In this document: positions 1-8,864 of the stretch, piece by piece
Position numbering within the stretch: position 1 is the first letter of the stretch
Layout: each line of letters opens with the position of its first letter
NCBI GenBank assembly: GCA_900768345.1
Contig: CAAGCO010000027.1
Location: forward strand, 1-60,187
Origin: Bacilli bacterium
GTDB lineage: Bacteria; Bacillota_I; Bacilli_A; RF39; UBA660
Length of the DNA stretch: 60,187 nucleotides
Direction: 5' to 3'
Program-made: the position numbers and the translations under genes
The notes under the pieces: model-generated
Told to the model about the DNA's origin: nothing
Seen by the model: only the letters and a program-made list of their open reading frames with translations
Databases searched by the model: none

Positions 1-1340
1 GGATAGCAAGTTTAAATGGCAAAGCTGTTGAAGATTTAACTATAGATGATTTAGAAAATGGAAATTTAGATGATTATAATTGTGGGTCAAATGAGCCAAG
101 TAATCCTGATAATCCTAATCAGCCAGATAAACCAAGTAATCCAGATAACCCTAATTATATTAATTGTACTTTTGATGGAAATATGGTGCAGGGTGCTGAA
201 TATGTAAATGGACAATATACATATAGATATAAGCAAGAAGGAAAAGCAGTTGCATCCGGTTTAGCATGGAAGAATATTAATGATGACGGATGGGGAGTGC
301 AACTTACAAATAAGGCAAGCACTGATCCTGTAGTAGATAAAATATGCACATATATAAATAATAAACCTATAATATCAATGTCAAATGCTTTTTCAAGATC
401 ACAAGCAGAATCAATAGATTTAAGTGAAATTGATACGAGTAAGATTATCAACATGAGTAATATCTTTTATAATAGTAAAGCAACAATTTTGGATTTAAAG
501 AAATTTGATACAAGTAATGTTGTAAATATGAGTGGTATGTTTTTCAATAGTCCTGTAACGTCATTAGACGTAAGTAATTTTAATACAAGTAAAGTAACTG
601 ACATGAGCACTATGTTCTATGGTACAAAAGCCACGTCATTAAATTTAAATAATTTTGATACAAGCAATGTTACAAATATGCGTTCAATGTTTTATGAAAA
701 TAAAGCAACAACATTAGATTTAAGAAGTTTTAATACAAGTAATGTAACTAGTATGAGTCACATGTTCCATGATTGTAAAGCAAAAAGCATAAATTTAAGT
801 AGTTTTAATACTGAAAAAGTAACTAGCATGGGATACATGTTTGCAGATTCATTAGCCACATCATTAGATTTAAGAAGCTTTAATACAAGTAAAGTTACAG
901 ATATGGAAGGAATGTTTTATTATTCAGATGCTACAAGTGTGAATTTAAGCAGTTTTGATACAAGCAATGTAACTAGCATGAGAGTTATGTTTCAAGGTAT
1001 AGAAGCAAAATCACTTAATTTAAATAATTTTAATACAAGTAAGGTAAGTGACATGGCAATGATGTTTGAAAGATTTAGTGGAAGAACTTTAGATCTTAGT
1101 AGTTTTGATACTTCTAAAGTAACTGATATGTATCGTATGTTTCAAGTTGCTACAAATTTAAAAACAATTTATGCAAGTGATAAATTTGTAACTACAAATG
1201 TTACTAAAAGTTCAGAAATGTTTCAATATTGTGGAAGTTTAGTTGGTGGTTCAAATACAACATATAATAGTGGCAAAGTTGATAAAACATATGCAAGAAT
1301 AGATAAATCAGGCACACCTGGATATTTCACAAAAAAATAA
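1..1340 (+). CDS. DUF285 repeat surface protein, 5' end missing
   Basis: The reading frame is open from base 3, so the gene begins before the window; the ATG at 183 is internal. The visible part starts with a stretch ending in a Cys, followed by a Pro/Asn/Asp linker (repeated SNPDNPN units, about bases 93-160). Next comes a region with a CTYINNKP motif, then ten 25-residue DUF285 (BspA/Mycoplasma lipoprotein-type) repeats of the form LDLssFdTSkVTdMsxMF at 414-1163, and a capping segment (NLKTIYASDKF, then LVGG and DKTYARID). There is no membrane anchor at the C-terminus (ends GYFTKK). The N-terminal remnant resembles what would follow the pseudopilin at 59841, so the missing N-terminus may be a prepilin-type helix; that is inference. 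Probable role: cell-surface adhesion or exposed scaffold. Confidence 0.85.
   Translation, partial: IASLNGKAVEDLTIDDLENGNLDDYNCGSNEPSNPDNPNQPDKPSNPDNPNYINCTFDGNMVQGAEYVNGQYTYRYKQEGKAVASGLAWKNINDDGWGVQLTNKASTDPVVDKICTYINNKPIISMSNAFSRSQAESIDLSEIDTSKIINMSNIFYNSKATILDLKKFDTSNVVNMSGMFFNSPVTSLDVSNFNTSKVTDMSTMFYGTKATSLNLNNFDTSNVTNMRSMFYENKATTLDLRSFNTSNVTSMSHMFHDCKAKSINLSSFNTEKVTSMGYMFADSLATSLDLRSFNTSKVTDMEGMFYYSDATSVNLSSFDTSNVTSMRVMFQGIEAKSLNLNNFNTSKVSDMAMMFERFSGRTLDLSSFDTSKVTDMYRMFQVATNLKTIYASDKFVTTNVTKSSEMFQYCGSLVGGSNTTYNSGKVDKTYARIDKSGTPGYFTKK
414..1163 (+). repeat. ten tandem 75-bp protein-coding repeats (DUF285)
   Basis: Ten in-frame units of exactly 75 bp (25 aa) run without gaps. Each has the core pattern NLSSFDTSNVTSM with a following MF. 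Units are diverged at the DNA level, so this is an old protein repeat and not a recent tandem duplication or a CRISPR. Confidence 0.9.
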
Positions 1341-1347
1341 TAAAATC

Positions 1348-1377
1348 AAGTATTGAGAAATCTCAATACTTTTTATT
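1348..1377 (+). terminator. intrinsic terminator of the DUF285 gene
   Basis: 10-bp stem AAGTATTGAG/CTCAATACTT with a 4-nt loop, followed by a T-rich tract. Confidence 0.85.
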
Positions 1378-1387
1378 TAGTTAAATA

Positions 1388-1396
1388 TGTTATAAT
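1388..1396 (+). promoter_or_regulatory. extended -10 promoter for addB-addA
   Basis: TGTTATAAT (TGN plus TATAAT at 1391-1396). The predicted start of transcription is about 1403, so the AAGAGGT ribosome binding site (1401-1407) would lie at the extreme 5' end of the mRNA. No convincing -35. Confidence 0.55.
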
Positions 1397-1411
1397 TATT
1401 AAGAGGTAAAT

Positions 1412-3739
1412 ATGGAAGAATTTAATAATAAAATAGTAATACTTAATGATTATGCTAAAAAGAGTTTTATTAAAAAAATAAATAAATTAATTAATGTAAA
1501 AGTTATTACTTTAAGTGAACTAAAAAAGAAATATTATTTTGATTATGATAATAAAGCAATATATTTTGTAAGTAATAAATATAATTGTATATTTGAAATA
1601 GCTAAAATATATATAGAAAATATTTACTTTATAGGTGATATTGATACTAAAAAAGTAAACTTTTTAAAAGAAGTAAAAGAAGAGTTAGATAATAATAATT
1701 TATTAACATACAATAACTTATTTAAAGAATTCTTAAGAGGTAAAGATATAGTATTATATAATTTAAAGTACGTTGATAAGTTTTATAAAAATATATTTAA
1801 AGAATTAGGAAGATATTCTAATATAACTAGTTATAACGATGAAGATAATAAAAGTGTAAAAGAATTATATAAAGCAAACAATTCTGAAGAAGAGATAGCT
1901 TTTATTTGTTCAAAGATTACAATACTTATTAAGAGTGGAGTAAACATTAATAATATAAAACTAGCAAATGTTAAAAGCGATTATGAGTTTATAATAAGAA
2001 AAACATTTAAATTATTTAATATACCAATCAACTTACCATCTTTTGAAACTATTAAATCTACATCTTTAGTAATTAAGTTTAAAGAACTATATAACAGTGA
2101 TATAAGTGTAACTATAGAAAAATTAAAAGAGTTTATAAACACTAAAGAAGAAAATGATATATTTAAAAGTATAATTAATGTAGTTAACTCTTATTTATGG
2201 TGTAATGACTTTGAATTAGTAAAAGACATGATATTTAATGAAATAAATAATATTAAAACACCTAGAAAAAATTTAAAGAATGCAGTAGAAGTAATAGAAT
2301 TTAAAAAAGAATTAGTTAGTGATGACGATTATGTATTCTTAATTGGTTATAATGAAGGAGTAATACCAGTTAACTATAAAGATGAAGATTATTTAAGTGA
2401 TGAAGAGAAATCAAAACTAGGACTTAGTATTTCATTTGAACTTAATGAAAATGCTATGAATGAAGTTAAAGATTCTATTAAAAATATAAAACATTTAATA
2501 GTAACATATCCTAGTCATAATCTTAGTAGTGAAATATATATATCATCATCATATGAAAAAGATTTATTTGAAGAAAAAGAACTAAATATTAGTTATAATG
2601 AGTCTAATGCTTATAACAAATTAAAATTAGTAAGTGAAAAAGATGAAAATTCCAAATTCGGTACTTTGACAGATGACTTATTAAAGTTAAGCTCACACTA
2701 TAAAGATATGAAATATTCAAGTTTCGATAATAAATATAAATTAATAAATAAATCTAAAATAAAGAATTTCTTTAATAATGGTTTAACATTATCATATACG
2801 AGTATGAATGATTATTATATGTGTTCATTTAGATATTATTTAGATTATATTTTAAAAGTTAATAAATATGAAGATACTTTCGAAGCAATAGTTGGAACAA
2901 TATTTCACAAGATATTATCAATGTGTTTTGAAAACGATATAGACATTATAAGAACGTATGAAAGTGAAATAGAGAAGTCTGATTATGAATTTAGTGAATC
3001 AGAAAAATTCTTTTTAAGTATTTTAAAAGATGAATTAGTTTTAGTAATAGAAACAATCAAAAACCAATTATCTTACACACAGTTAACTGAATCTATGTAT
3101 GAAAAAGAAATAGTTATAGATGTTGATAAAGATTTACATATTAAATTTAAAGGCTTTGTGGATAAAATTTTATATAATAAATTTAATGGTAAAACAGTAG
3201 TAGCAATAATAGATTATAAAACCGGAAATCCAAATTTAAATATAAATAATTCTATTTATGGTTTAGAAATGCAGTTACCAATTTATATATATTTAATAAA
3301 GAATGAAATTAAAGACGTTAAAATAGGTGGTTTCTATCTACAAAAAATATTAAATAATATTACTGATAAAGAAAAGAGATTAGATAGTTTAAAATTACAA
3401 GGATATACTAATAGTGATTTAGATATTATAGACAAAGTAGATTCATCATTTAATGATTCGAAAGTTATTAAAAGTCTTAGAACTAGTAGTAAAGGTTTCT
3501 ATGCATATTCAAAAATTATCAACGATGAAGAAATAGATATTTTAAATAAAGTTGTTGAAACCAAAATAAAAGAAGCATCTATGGATATATTAGATTCAAA
3601 ATTTGATATAAATCCTAAAGAAATGAATAATGAAGTAATTGGATGTAAATTTTGTAAATATAAAGATATATGTTTTGTGAAACCAAAAGATACAATAACG
3701 CTTAAAGAAGTTAAAAATATATTTGAAGAGGTGAAATAA
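1412..3739 (+). CDS. addB: AddB-like helicase-nuclease subunit
   Basis: Predicted AddB subunit of the AddAB double-strand-break repair nuclease/helicase. The C-terminal half carries a RecB-type PD-(D/E)XK nuclease: GTIFHK (about residue 493), FVDKI, IIDYKTG (about 600) and the QLPIYIYL motif. One Cys near 471 (MCSFRYY) and three Cys in CKFCKYKDIC (about 747-754) match the AddB iron-sulphur cluster ligands. At 775 aa it is much shorter than Bacillus AddB (about 1160), and I see no Walker A at the N-terminus, so the helicase-like half appears reduced. It overlaps addA by one base (TAATG), indicating translational coupling. Start supported by AAGAGGT upstream. Confidence 0.88.
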   Translation: MEEFNNKIVILNDYAKKSFIKKINKLINVKVITLSELKKKYYFDYDNKAIYFVSNKYNCIFEIAKIYIENIYFIGDIDTKKVNFLKEVKEELDNNNLLTYNNLFKEFLRGKDIVLYNLKYVDKFYKNIFKELGRYSNITSYNDEDNKSVKELYKANNSEEEIAFICSKITILIKSGVNINNIKLANVKSDYEFIIRKTFKLFNIPINLPSFETIKSTSLVIKFKELYNSDISVTIEKLKEFINTKEENDIFKSIINVVNSYLWCNDFELVKDMIFNEINNIKTPRKNLKNAVEVIEFKKELVSDDDYVFLIGYNEGVIPVNYKDEDYLSDEEKSKLGLSISFELNENAMNEVKDSIKNIKHLIVTYPSHNLSSEIYISSSYEKDLFEEKELNISYNESNAYNKLKLVSEKDENSKFGTLTDDLLKLSSHYKDMKYSSFDNKYKLINKSKIKNFFNNGLTLSYTSMNDYYMCSFRYYLDYILKVNKYEDTFEAIVGTIFHKILSMCFENDIDIIRTYESEIEKSDYEFSESEKFFLSILKDELVLVIETIKNQLSYTQLTESMYEKEIVIDVDKDLHIKFKGFVDKILYNKFNGKTVVAIIDYKTGNPNLNINNSIYGLEMQLPIYIYLIKNEIKDVKIGGFYLQKILNNITDKEKRLDSLKLQGYTNSDLDIIDKVDSSFNDSKVIKSLRTSSKGFYAYSKIINDEEIDILNKVVETKIKEASMDILDSKFDINPKEMNNEVIGCKFCKYKDICFVKPKDTITLKEVKNIFEEVK

Positions 3740-6700
3740 TGCCAAAATGGACAAAAGAACAAGAAGAAGCAATAGTTAAATCTGGCTCAAATATAATAGT
3801 AAATGCTGGTGCTGGTAGTGGTAAAACAGCTGTACTTTCAGAAAGAGTTATTAACAAAATACAAAATGGTATTCATGTAAATGAATTATTAATATTAACA
3901 TTCACAAGAGCAGCAGCAGATGAAATGAAAGATAGAATAAGAAAGAAAATAGGAAAAATACCAGAATTTAAAGATGAACTAACTTTACTTTCAAGTGCAT
4001 ATATAACAACATTCGATTCATTTGCTCTTTCAGTAGTAAAAAAATATCATTATCTTTTAAATATATCCTCAAATATCGCAATAACTGATGAATCAATCGT
4101 AAAACTTGAACAAAAGAAAATACTTGATAATATATTTGAAGAATTCTATAAAGAGAAGAATGAAAGTTTTATAAAACTTATAAAGAAATATTGCATCAAG
4201 AATGATAAATTACTTAAAAGTAATATACTATCTCTATGTAATAAAATAAGTGACTACATAGATAGAGATGAATTTATAGATAATGTTATTAACAACTTTT
4301 ATGAAGAAGACAATGTTAACAAGTTGTTAACAAAATATAAAGAATTTATAAATGATAAGAAAAAGGCTATAATGTTAGAACTTGATAATATGAATATGTA
4401 TTTTGATTATGATTATTGTATGAGGCTTCAGAATAGTTGTTTAGGAATTTTAAATGCTGACATAGATGAATTACATTTATATGAAAGTATTAAACTTCCA
4501 AGCGCGCCTCGTGGTAGTGAAGAAGAAGCAAAAGAAGCAAAAGCAAACTTAAAAAAATTAGTTGATGATTTGGTATCATATGGAAACTACGGAACACTAG
4601 AAGATATAAAAAATGATATATTATCATCAAAAGAAACAGTTATAACAATACTTGAAATAATAAAAAGATATTTAAGTGAAGTGGAAAAATATAAAAAAGA
4701 AAACAACATATATACATTCAGTGATATATCTAGATTATCAATTAAAATACTAAAAGAAAATGAAAGTGTAAAAAATGAATTAAAAGATTCATTTAAAGAG
4801 ATAATGATAGATGAATATCAAGACACTAACGATGTGCAAGATATATTTATAAGTATGATTGCTAATAATAATGTTTATATGGTTGGTGATATAAAACAAT
4901 CTATCTATAGATTTAGAGGATCTAATCCAGATATATTTAAAGAAAAATACAGTAACTATTCTAAAAATATTGATGGCTATAAAATAGACTTAATAAAGAA
5001 CTTTAGATCAAGATTTGAAGTATTAGATAATATAAATAAAGTATTTGATCTTATTATGGATTCTAATTTAGGTTCAGCAGAGTATAAAGAAACTCATGAA
5101 ATGGTTTATGGAAATACAGCATACGATACTGAAAAAATGAATGAATTTAATTACGATTTTGAAGTATTAGAGTACATGAATAATAAAAAAGAAACTAGTT
5201 TTGATAACGCAGAAGTTGAAATATTCACGATTGCTAAAGACATAAAAGATAAAATGAAAAATAAATTTAAAGTATTTGACAAAGAAACAAGTAAACTAAG
5301 AGATGCAACATATAATGACTTTGTAATAATACTTGATAGAAGTAAATACTTTGATACATTCAAAAAAATATTTGAATACTTAGATATACCACTTACTATA
5401 TTAAAAGATGGTAAACTAAACGCAAGTACCGATATTTATTTAATTAAAAATATAGTAGATTTAATTATTCATATAAATGAAAATAATTTAAATGAAGACT
5501 TTAAATATGATTTTACAAGTATAGCAAGAAGTTTCTTATATGAATATACAGATGAATATATATTTGATATTATAAATTCTAAAAATTATAGAGAAACAAC
5601 AATTTATAAAGATTTCAGTAGTATAGAAAACATAAATATAAAAACAAGTAATGAGTTATTTAATGATATTTTAGATATAACTGATTTTTATAACAAATTA
5701 TATAAAATAGGTGATTATGAAAATACTAACGTAAGACTAAAAACAATGTCTGAATTATCTTCATCACTTAGCAATCTAGGACTTTCTATTATTGACTTTA
5801 GAGATTATTTAAGCGATATTATTGAAAATAATGAAGATATAAAATATACAACATTCAGTAGTAACTCTGACTCAGTTAAAATATTAACAATACATAAATC
5901 TAAAGGTCTTGAGTATCCAGTATGTTACTTTGCTGATTTAGATCATGAGTTTAATACTAGCGAACTTAAAGATAAATTTATATGTGATAAAAACTATGGA
6001 TTAATAGTTCCATCTAATATGGAAGATGTAACTACATCTATAGTAAAAGAACTTTATAAAAAAGACTTCATAAAAGAAGAAATAAGTGAAAAAATAAGAT
6101 TATTCTATGTAGCGCTAACAAGAGCTCGTGAAAAAATGATAATAGTTCTTCCAGAAAAAGAAACTAAAAAATTAGAAAAAAACGATAATGGTGTTATAGA
6201 AGAAATAAGAAGATTATCTTTTACTAAACTATCAGACTTTATGTATGGAGTTAAAGACTATTTAGATAAATATTTTAAAACTATTGATATTACAAAACTT
6301 GGTCTAACTAAAGATTACCAATATAACAAAACAATTAATATTAAAAATAATACAGATATTAAAGATGATATAAATGTTGAAGAAATAAACATTGAAAATG
6401 ATATAACAGAAGAAAAACACTTCTCAAAAGAAACAAATAAATTAAGTACCAAAGAAGAAATAAAAATGATGAAATATGGTACAAGAATACATGAATACTT
6501 AGAATTAATAGATTATAAGAATCCTGATTTAAGTTTAATAGATGATAATTTTATAAAAGATAAAATAGAAAAGTTTTTAAATAATGATTTACTTAAAAAT
6601 GTAAATGATTCTAATATATATCATGAATACGAATTCTTCTATGAAAAAGACAATATTAATTATCATGGTATTATAGACTTAATGTTAGAGTATAACGATC

Positions 6701-6855
6701 ATATTGATATAATTGATTTTAAACTAAAAAGTATAACTGATGATAATTATAAAAGTCAGTTATATGGATATAAAAACTATATAGAGAGTATAACTAATAA
6801 GAAGGTTAATACTTATTTATATTCCATACTAAATGAAAAGATTGAAAGCATTTAA
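3739..6855 (+). CDS. addA: AddA helicase-nuclease
   Basis: UvrD/Rep-family (SF1A) helicase with a C-terminal nuclease; the motor of AddAB, which resects double-strand breaks for RecA loading. Walker A AGAGSGKT is at residues 23-30, motif II MIDEYQDT near 356, motif III VGDIKQSIYRFRGS near 390, NFRS, motif V TIHKSKGLEYP near 718 and motif VI RLFYVALTRAR near 787. The C-terminal PD-(D/E)XK nuclease has GTRIHEYLE, HGIIDLML and IIDFKLKS near 990. Its 1038 aa is somewhat shorter than B. subtilis AddA (1232). Coupled to addB by a one-base overlap; the last codons form half of the terminator stem. Confidence 0.95.
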   Translation: MPKWTKEQEEAIVKSGSNIIVNAGAGSGKTAVLSERVINKIQNGIHVNELLILTFTRAAADEMKDRIRKKIGKIPEFKDELTLLSSAYITTFDSFALSVVKKYHYLLNISSNIAITDESIVKLEQKKILDNIFEEFYKEKNESFIKLIKKYCIKNDKLLKSNILSLCNKISDYIDRDEFIDNVINNFYEEDNVNKLLTKYKEFINDKKKAIMLELDNMNMYFDYDYCMRLQNSCLGILNADIDELHLYESIKLPSAPRGSEEEAKEAKANLKKLVDDLVSYGNYGTLEDIKNDILSSKETVITILEIIKRYLSEVEKYKKENNIYTFSDISRLSIKILKENESVKNELKDSFKEIMIDEYQDTNDVQDIFISMIANNNVYMVGDIKQSIYRFRGSNPDIFKEKYSNYSKNIDGYKIDLIKNFRSRFEVLDNINKVFDLIMDSNLGSAEYKETHEMVYGNTAYDTEKMNEFNYDFEVLEYMNNKKETSFDNAEVEIFTIAKDIKDKMKNKFKVFDKETSKLRDATYNDFVIILDRSKYFDTFKKIFEYLDIPLTILKDGKLNASTDIYLIKNIVDLIIHINENNLNEDFKYDFTSIARSFLYEYTDEYIFDIINSKNYRETTIYKDFSSIENINIKTSNELFNDILDITDFYNKLYKIGDYENTNVRLKTMSELSSSLSNLGLSIIDFRDYLSDIIENNEDIKYTTFSSNSDSVKILTIHKSKGLEYPVCYFADLDHEFNTSELKDKFICDKNYGLIVPSNMEDVTTSIVKELYKKDFIKEEISEKIRLFYVALTRAREKMIIVLPEKETKKLEKNDNGVIEEIRRLSFTKLSDFMYGVKDYLDKYFKTIDITKLGLTKDYQYNKTINIKNNTDIKDDINVEEINIENDITEEKHFSKETNKLSTKEEIKMMKYGTRIHEYLELIDYKNPDLSLIDDNFIKDKIEKFLNNDLLKNVNDSNIYHEYEFFYEKDNINYHGIIDLMLEYNDHIDIIDFKLKSITDDNYKSQLYGYKNYIESITNKKVNTYLYSILNEKIESI

Positions 6856-6875
6856 CTTTCAATCTTAATTTTTTA
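6839..6875. terminator. bidirectional terminator between addA and the lipoprotein gene
   Basis: 10-bp stem AGATTGAAAG/CTTTCAATCT (6839-6848/6856-6865). A T-run follows on the plus strand and A-rich sequence precedes it, so it can serve both convergent genes. The stem overlaps the end of addA. Confidence 0.8.
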
Positions 6876-7515
6876 ATGTTAATTTTATATCTTTATTTAA
6901 TGAATTATCATGTATAAATGTTGATAAATCTATATATTCTTCATATAATGAATTTCCTTGCATTGTTTTAGTTAGATGAGCAAACATAAAGTTCCAATAT
7001 TCATCTGGTACACATGAAGGAACTTGAGATAATACATATAAGTTATTTAGTTCGGTTACTATATCAGGCATATCAACTTTTTTATTTAGATAATATAAGT
7101 AATATGATTCAAGCAAATGATCACTATAGAATTGATAAGCGTCTTCATCACTTTTGAAAAATTCAAAATCTTTATTTTCACCTTTTAACATAGTCATAAG
7201 GTCATTGCAAAAAGCAACTTGATTATCATAGTTCTCATTTTCACAATGTTCTAGCTTTGAATCTTCAGTTGCTACACTTGGTGTTTCAACTTTCGTGTCA
7301 GCATCAACATCTTTTTGACTATCTACTTCTATAGTATCAACTAAATCTTCTATAGTTACCTCATCATGATTATCAAGGACAACATCACTATAAGATGAGC
7401 TAGGTGAAACACTAGAATGAACTTCCTCTTTCTTAGAATTTTTACTACATCCAGTTAATATAATTGTTGCAGTAAGAGCCAAGATACTTATACTCTTAGC
7501 AGCGTTTTTTTTCAT
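6865..7515 (-). CDS. putative lipoprotein of unknown function
   Basis: 216-aa protein with a lipoprotein signal: MKKNAAK, a hydrophobic stretch, then the lipobox ILTGC with Cys at residue 22. After the Cys there is a Ser/Asp/Glu-rich linker of about 70 residues and then a mostly helical domain with three Cys and many Tyr. I do not recognise the domain. It would be anchored to the outer face of the membrane. Start chosen from GGAGGGTGT just before the ATG. It stands alone, divergent from the lipid kinase gene. Confidence 0.75.
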   Translation of the reverse strand: MKKNAAKSISILALTATIILTGCSKNSKKEEVHSSVSPSSSYSDVVLDNHDEVTIEDLVDTIEVDSQKDVDADTKVETPSVATEDSKLEHCENENYDNQVAFCNDLMTMLKGENKDFEFFKSDEDAYQFYSDHLLESYYLYYLNKKVDMPDIVTELNNLYVLSQVPSCVPDEYWNFMFAHLTKTMQGNSLYEEYIDLSTFIHDNSLNKDIKLTLKN

Positions 7516-7586
7516 ACACCCTCCAATTTAAGTTTATATTATCATTAATAATTTGATAAGTCAATCTAGATAATAATTAACAATTT

Positions 7587-7595
7587 TGATAAAAT
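7587..7595 (+). promoter_or_regulatory. extended -10 promoter of the lipid kinase gene
   Basis: TGATAAAAT with TAAAAT at 7590-7595. The predicted transcription start (about 7602) leaves a leader of about 9 nt containing GGTGAT before the ATG at 7611. Confidence 0.45.
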
Positions 7596-7610
7596 AAATA
7601 TGGTGATATT

Positions 7611-8483
7611 ATGAAATATATATTTGTAATTAATAGCTTCACTTTAAAAGATGAAATAAATGAGGTAATTCATAGAATAAAAGACTTTTGCATAAGAAAA
7701 AATATGGAATTTGAAGTAGAAATTAATAATGAAGATAATTCAACTGAAGACATAGTAAAAAAATATAGAAAATGCGGTTATACAATAGTAGCAGTAGGTG
7801 GAGATGGTATGATTAATAGAGTTCTAAATGCTCTAGTTGGTACTAACAACACTTTAGGATTTATACCATGCGGAACAGGAAACGATTTTTATAGAAGTGC
7901 TTTAAAAGAAATAAAAAAAGAAACTGAAGAATGCGATGTAATTAAAATAAATGATAGATACTTTATAAATGTAGCTTGCTTTGGAATAGATGCGGATGTA
8001 GCTAATAATAAAGGACTAATCAAATCTAAAATGATACCAAAAAGTCAAAGATATAACGTAAGTGTTATAAACTCATTCTTAAAATATGAACCAAGACATT
8101 TTGTATTAAAAATGAATAATGAAGAAATCGAAGGAGACTTCGCAACAGTAGCTGTATGTAATGGAGGCTACTATGGAAGTGGATATAATATATCACCAAA
8201 CTTCAAATTAAATAATGGTTTAATAGATGTTTATGCAGTTGAAAATGATAATAAATTCAATATAATGAAAATGATATTATCAATGAAAAAAGGTAAACAT
8301 GAAAAATATAAAAAAGTTCATAAATTTCAAACAAATAAACTAACCTTAATATCTAATAATGAAATAAATAGTAATATTGATGGAGAAGAACTAGCATCCA
8401 AAAAGTTTAATATAGAAGTTAAAGGTAAAATAAAAATATATATGAACAAAGAATTAATCAACTTTGTAAAGGGTGGTAAATAA
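7611..8483 (+). CDS. diacylglycerol kinase-family lipid kinase
   Basis: DagK/YegS-type lipid kinase, expected to phosphorylate diacylglycerol or a related lipid at the inner membrane face and return it to phospholipid synthesis. Diagnostic motifs are VAVGGDGMINRVLNAL (nucleotide-binding GGDG at about residue 63) and GFIPCGTGNDF. The C-terminal half has GGYYGSGYNISP and NIDGEE, the usual catalytic-domain end. 290 aa is normal for the family. Overlaps the next gene by one base (TAATG). A second family member lies at 45325. Confidence 0.85.
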   Translation: MKYIFVINSFTLKDEINEVIHRIKDFCIRKNMEFEVEINNEDNSTEDIVKKYRKCGYTIVAVGGDGMINRVLNALVGTNNTLGFIPCGTGNDFYRSALKEIKKETEECDVIKINDRYFINVACFGIDADVANNKGLIKSKMIPKSQRYNVSVINSFLKYEPRHFVLKMNNEEIEGDFATVAVCNGGYYGSGYNISPNFKLNNGLIDVYAVENDNKFNIMKMILSMKKGKHEKYKKVHKFQTNKLTLISNNEINSNIDGEELASKKFNIEVKGKIKIYMNKELINFVKGGK

Positions 8484-8815
8484 TGGAAAAAGTATATAAT
8501 AAATTAGTAAGAGATAACATACCTGAAATAATAAAAGGTAATAATGATGGAGAAGCAGTAACTAGAATACTTAATGATGATGAATATAAAAAAGCTCTTG
8601 AAGATAAACTTTATGAAGAATATCAAGAAGTCTTGGATGCAAGTGGAGAGGATAGATTAGAAGAACTAGCTGATATGTTAGAAATAATGATATCACTTGC
8701 TAAAATAGAAAAAGCTAATCTAGAAAAGATAATAGAAATAGCTAAAAAGAAAAAAGCTAAACGCGGTGGCTTTGATAAAAAACTATATTTAGAAAAAGTA
8801 GTAAAGGAAGACTAA
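8483..8815 (+). CDS. MazG-like nucleotide pyrophosphohydrolase
   Basis: Small all-helical NTP pyrophosphohydrolase-like protein (110 aa). YNKLVRDNIPEII at the N-terminus is typical of the 'house-cleaning' COG4997 group, and the metal-binding pattern is visible as EEYQE followed by EELADMLE. Predicted to hydrolyse non-canonical NTPs to NMP and PPi. Translationally coupled to the lipid kinase, although no metabolic link is obvious. Another sanitation enzyme, RdgB, is 2.3 kb downstream. Confidence 0.8.
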   Translation: MEKVYNKLVRDNIPEIIKGNNDGEAVTRILNDDEYKKALEDKLYEEYQEVLDASGEDRLEELADMLEIMISLAKIEKANLEKIIEIAKKKKAKRGGFDKKLYLEKVVKED

Positions 8816-8820
8816 AATTG

Positions 8821-8844
8821 AGCACTAAACGTGCTTTTTATTTT
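8821..8844 (+). terminator. terminator after the MazG-like gene
   Basis: Short hairpin AGCAC/GTGCT with loop TAAAC followed by a run of T. Confidence 0.65.
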
Positions 8845-8849
8845 ACATA

Positions 8850-8858
8850 TGATATAAT
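8850..8858 (+). promoter_or_regulatory. extended -10 directly before a start codon (leaderless)
   Basis: TGATATAAT; TATAAT at 8853-8858 ends 6 nt before the ATG at 8865, placing the transcription start at or next to the A of ATG. No Shine-Dalgarno sequence is present. Confidence 0.6.
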
Positions 8859-8864
8859 AAATAT

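Noticed and set aside
155..454. Minus-strand ORF opposite the first gene
   Set aside because: No ribosome site and low-complexity composition; shadow of the DUF285 gene.
414..1163. CRISPR or recent tandem DNA repeat
   Set aside because: The 75-bp periodicity is an in-frame diverged protein repeat; no identical repeats with unique spacers.
183..1340. ATG at 183 as the true start of the first gene
   Set aside because: The frame is open upstream to the window edge with sensible protein sequence and a linker, so the gene is 5'-truncated.
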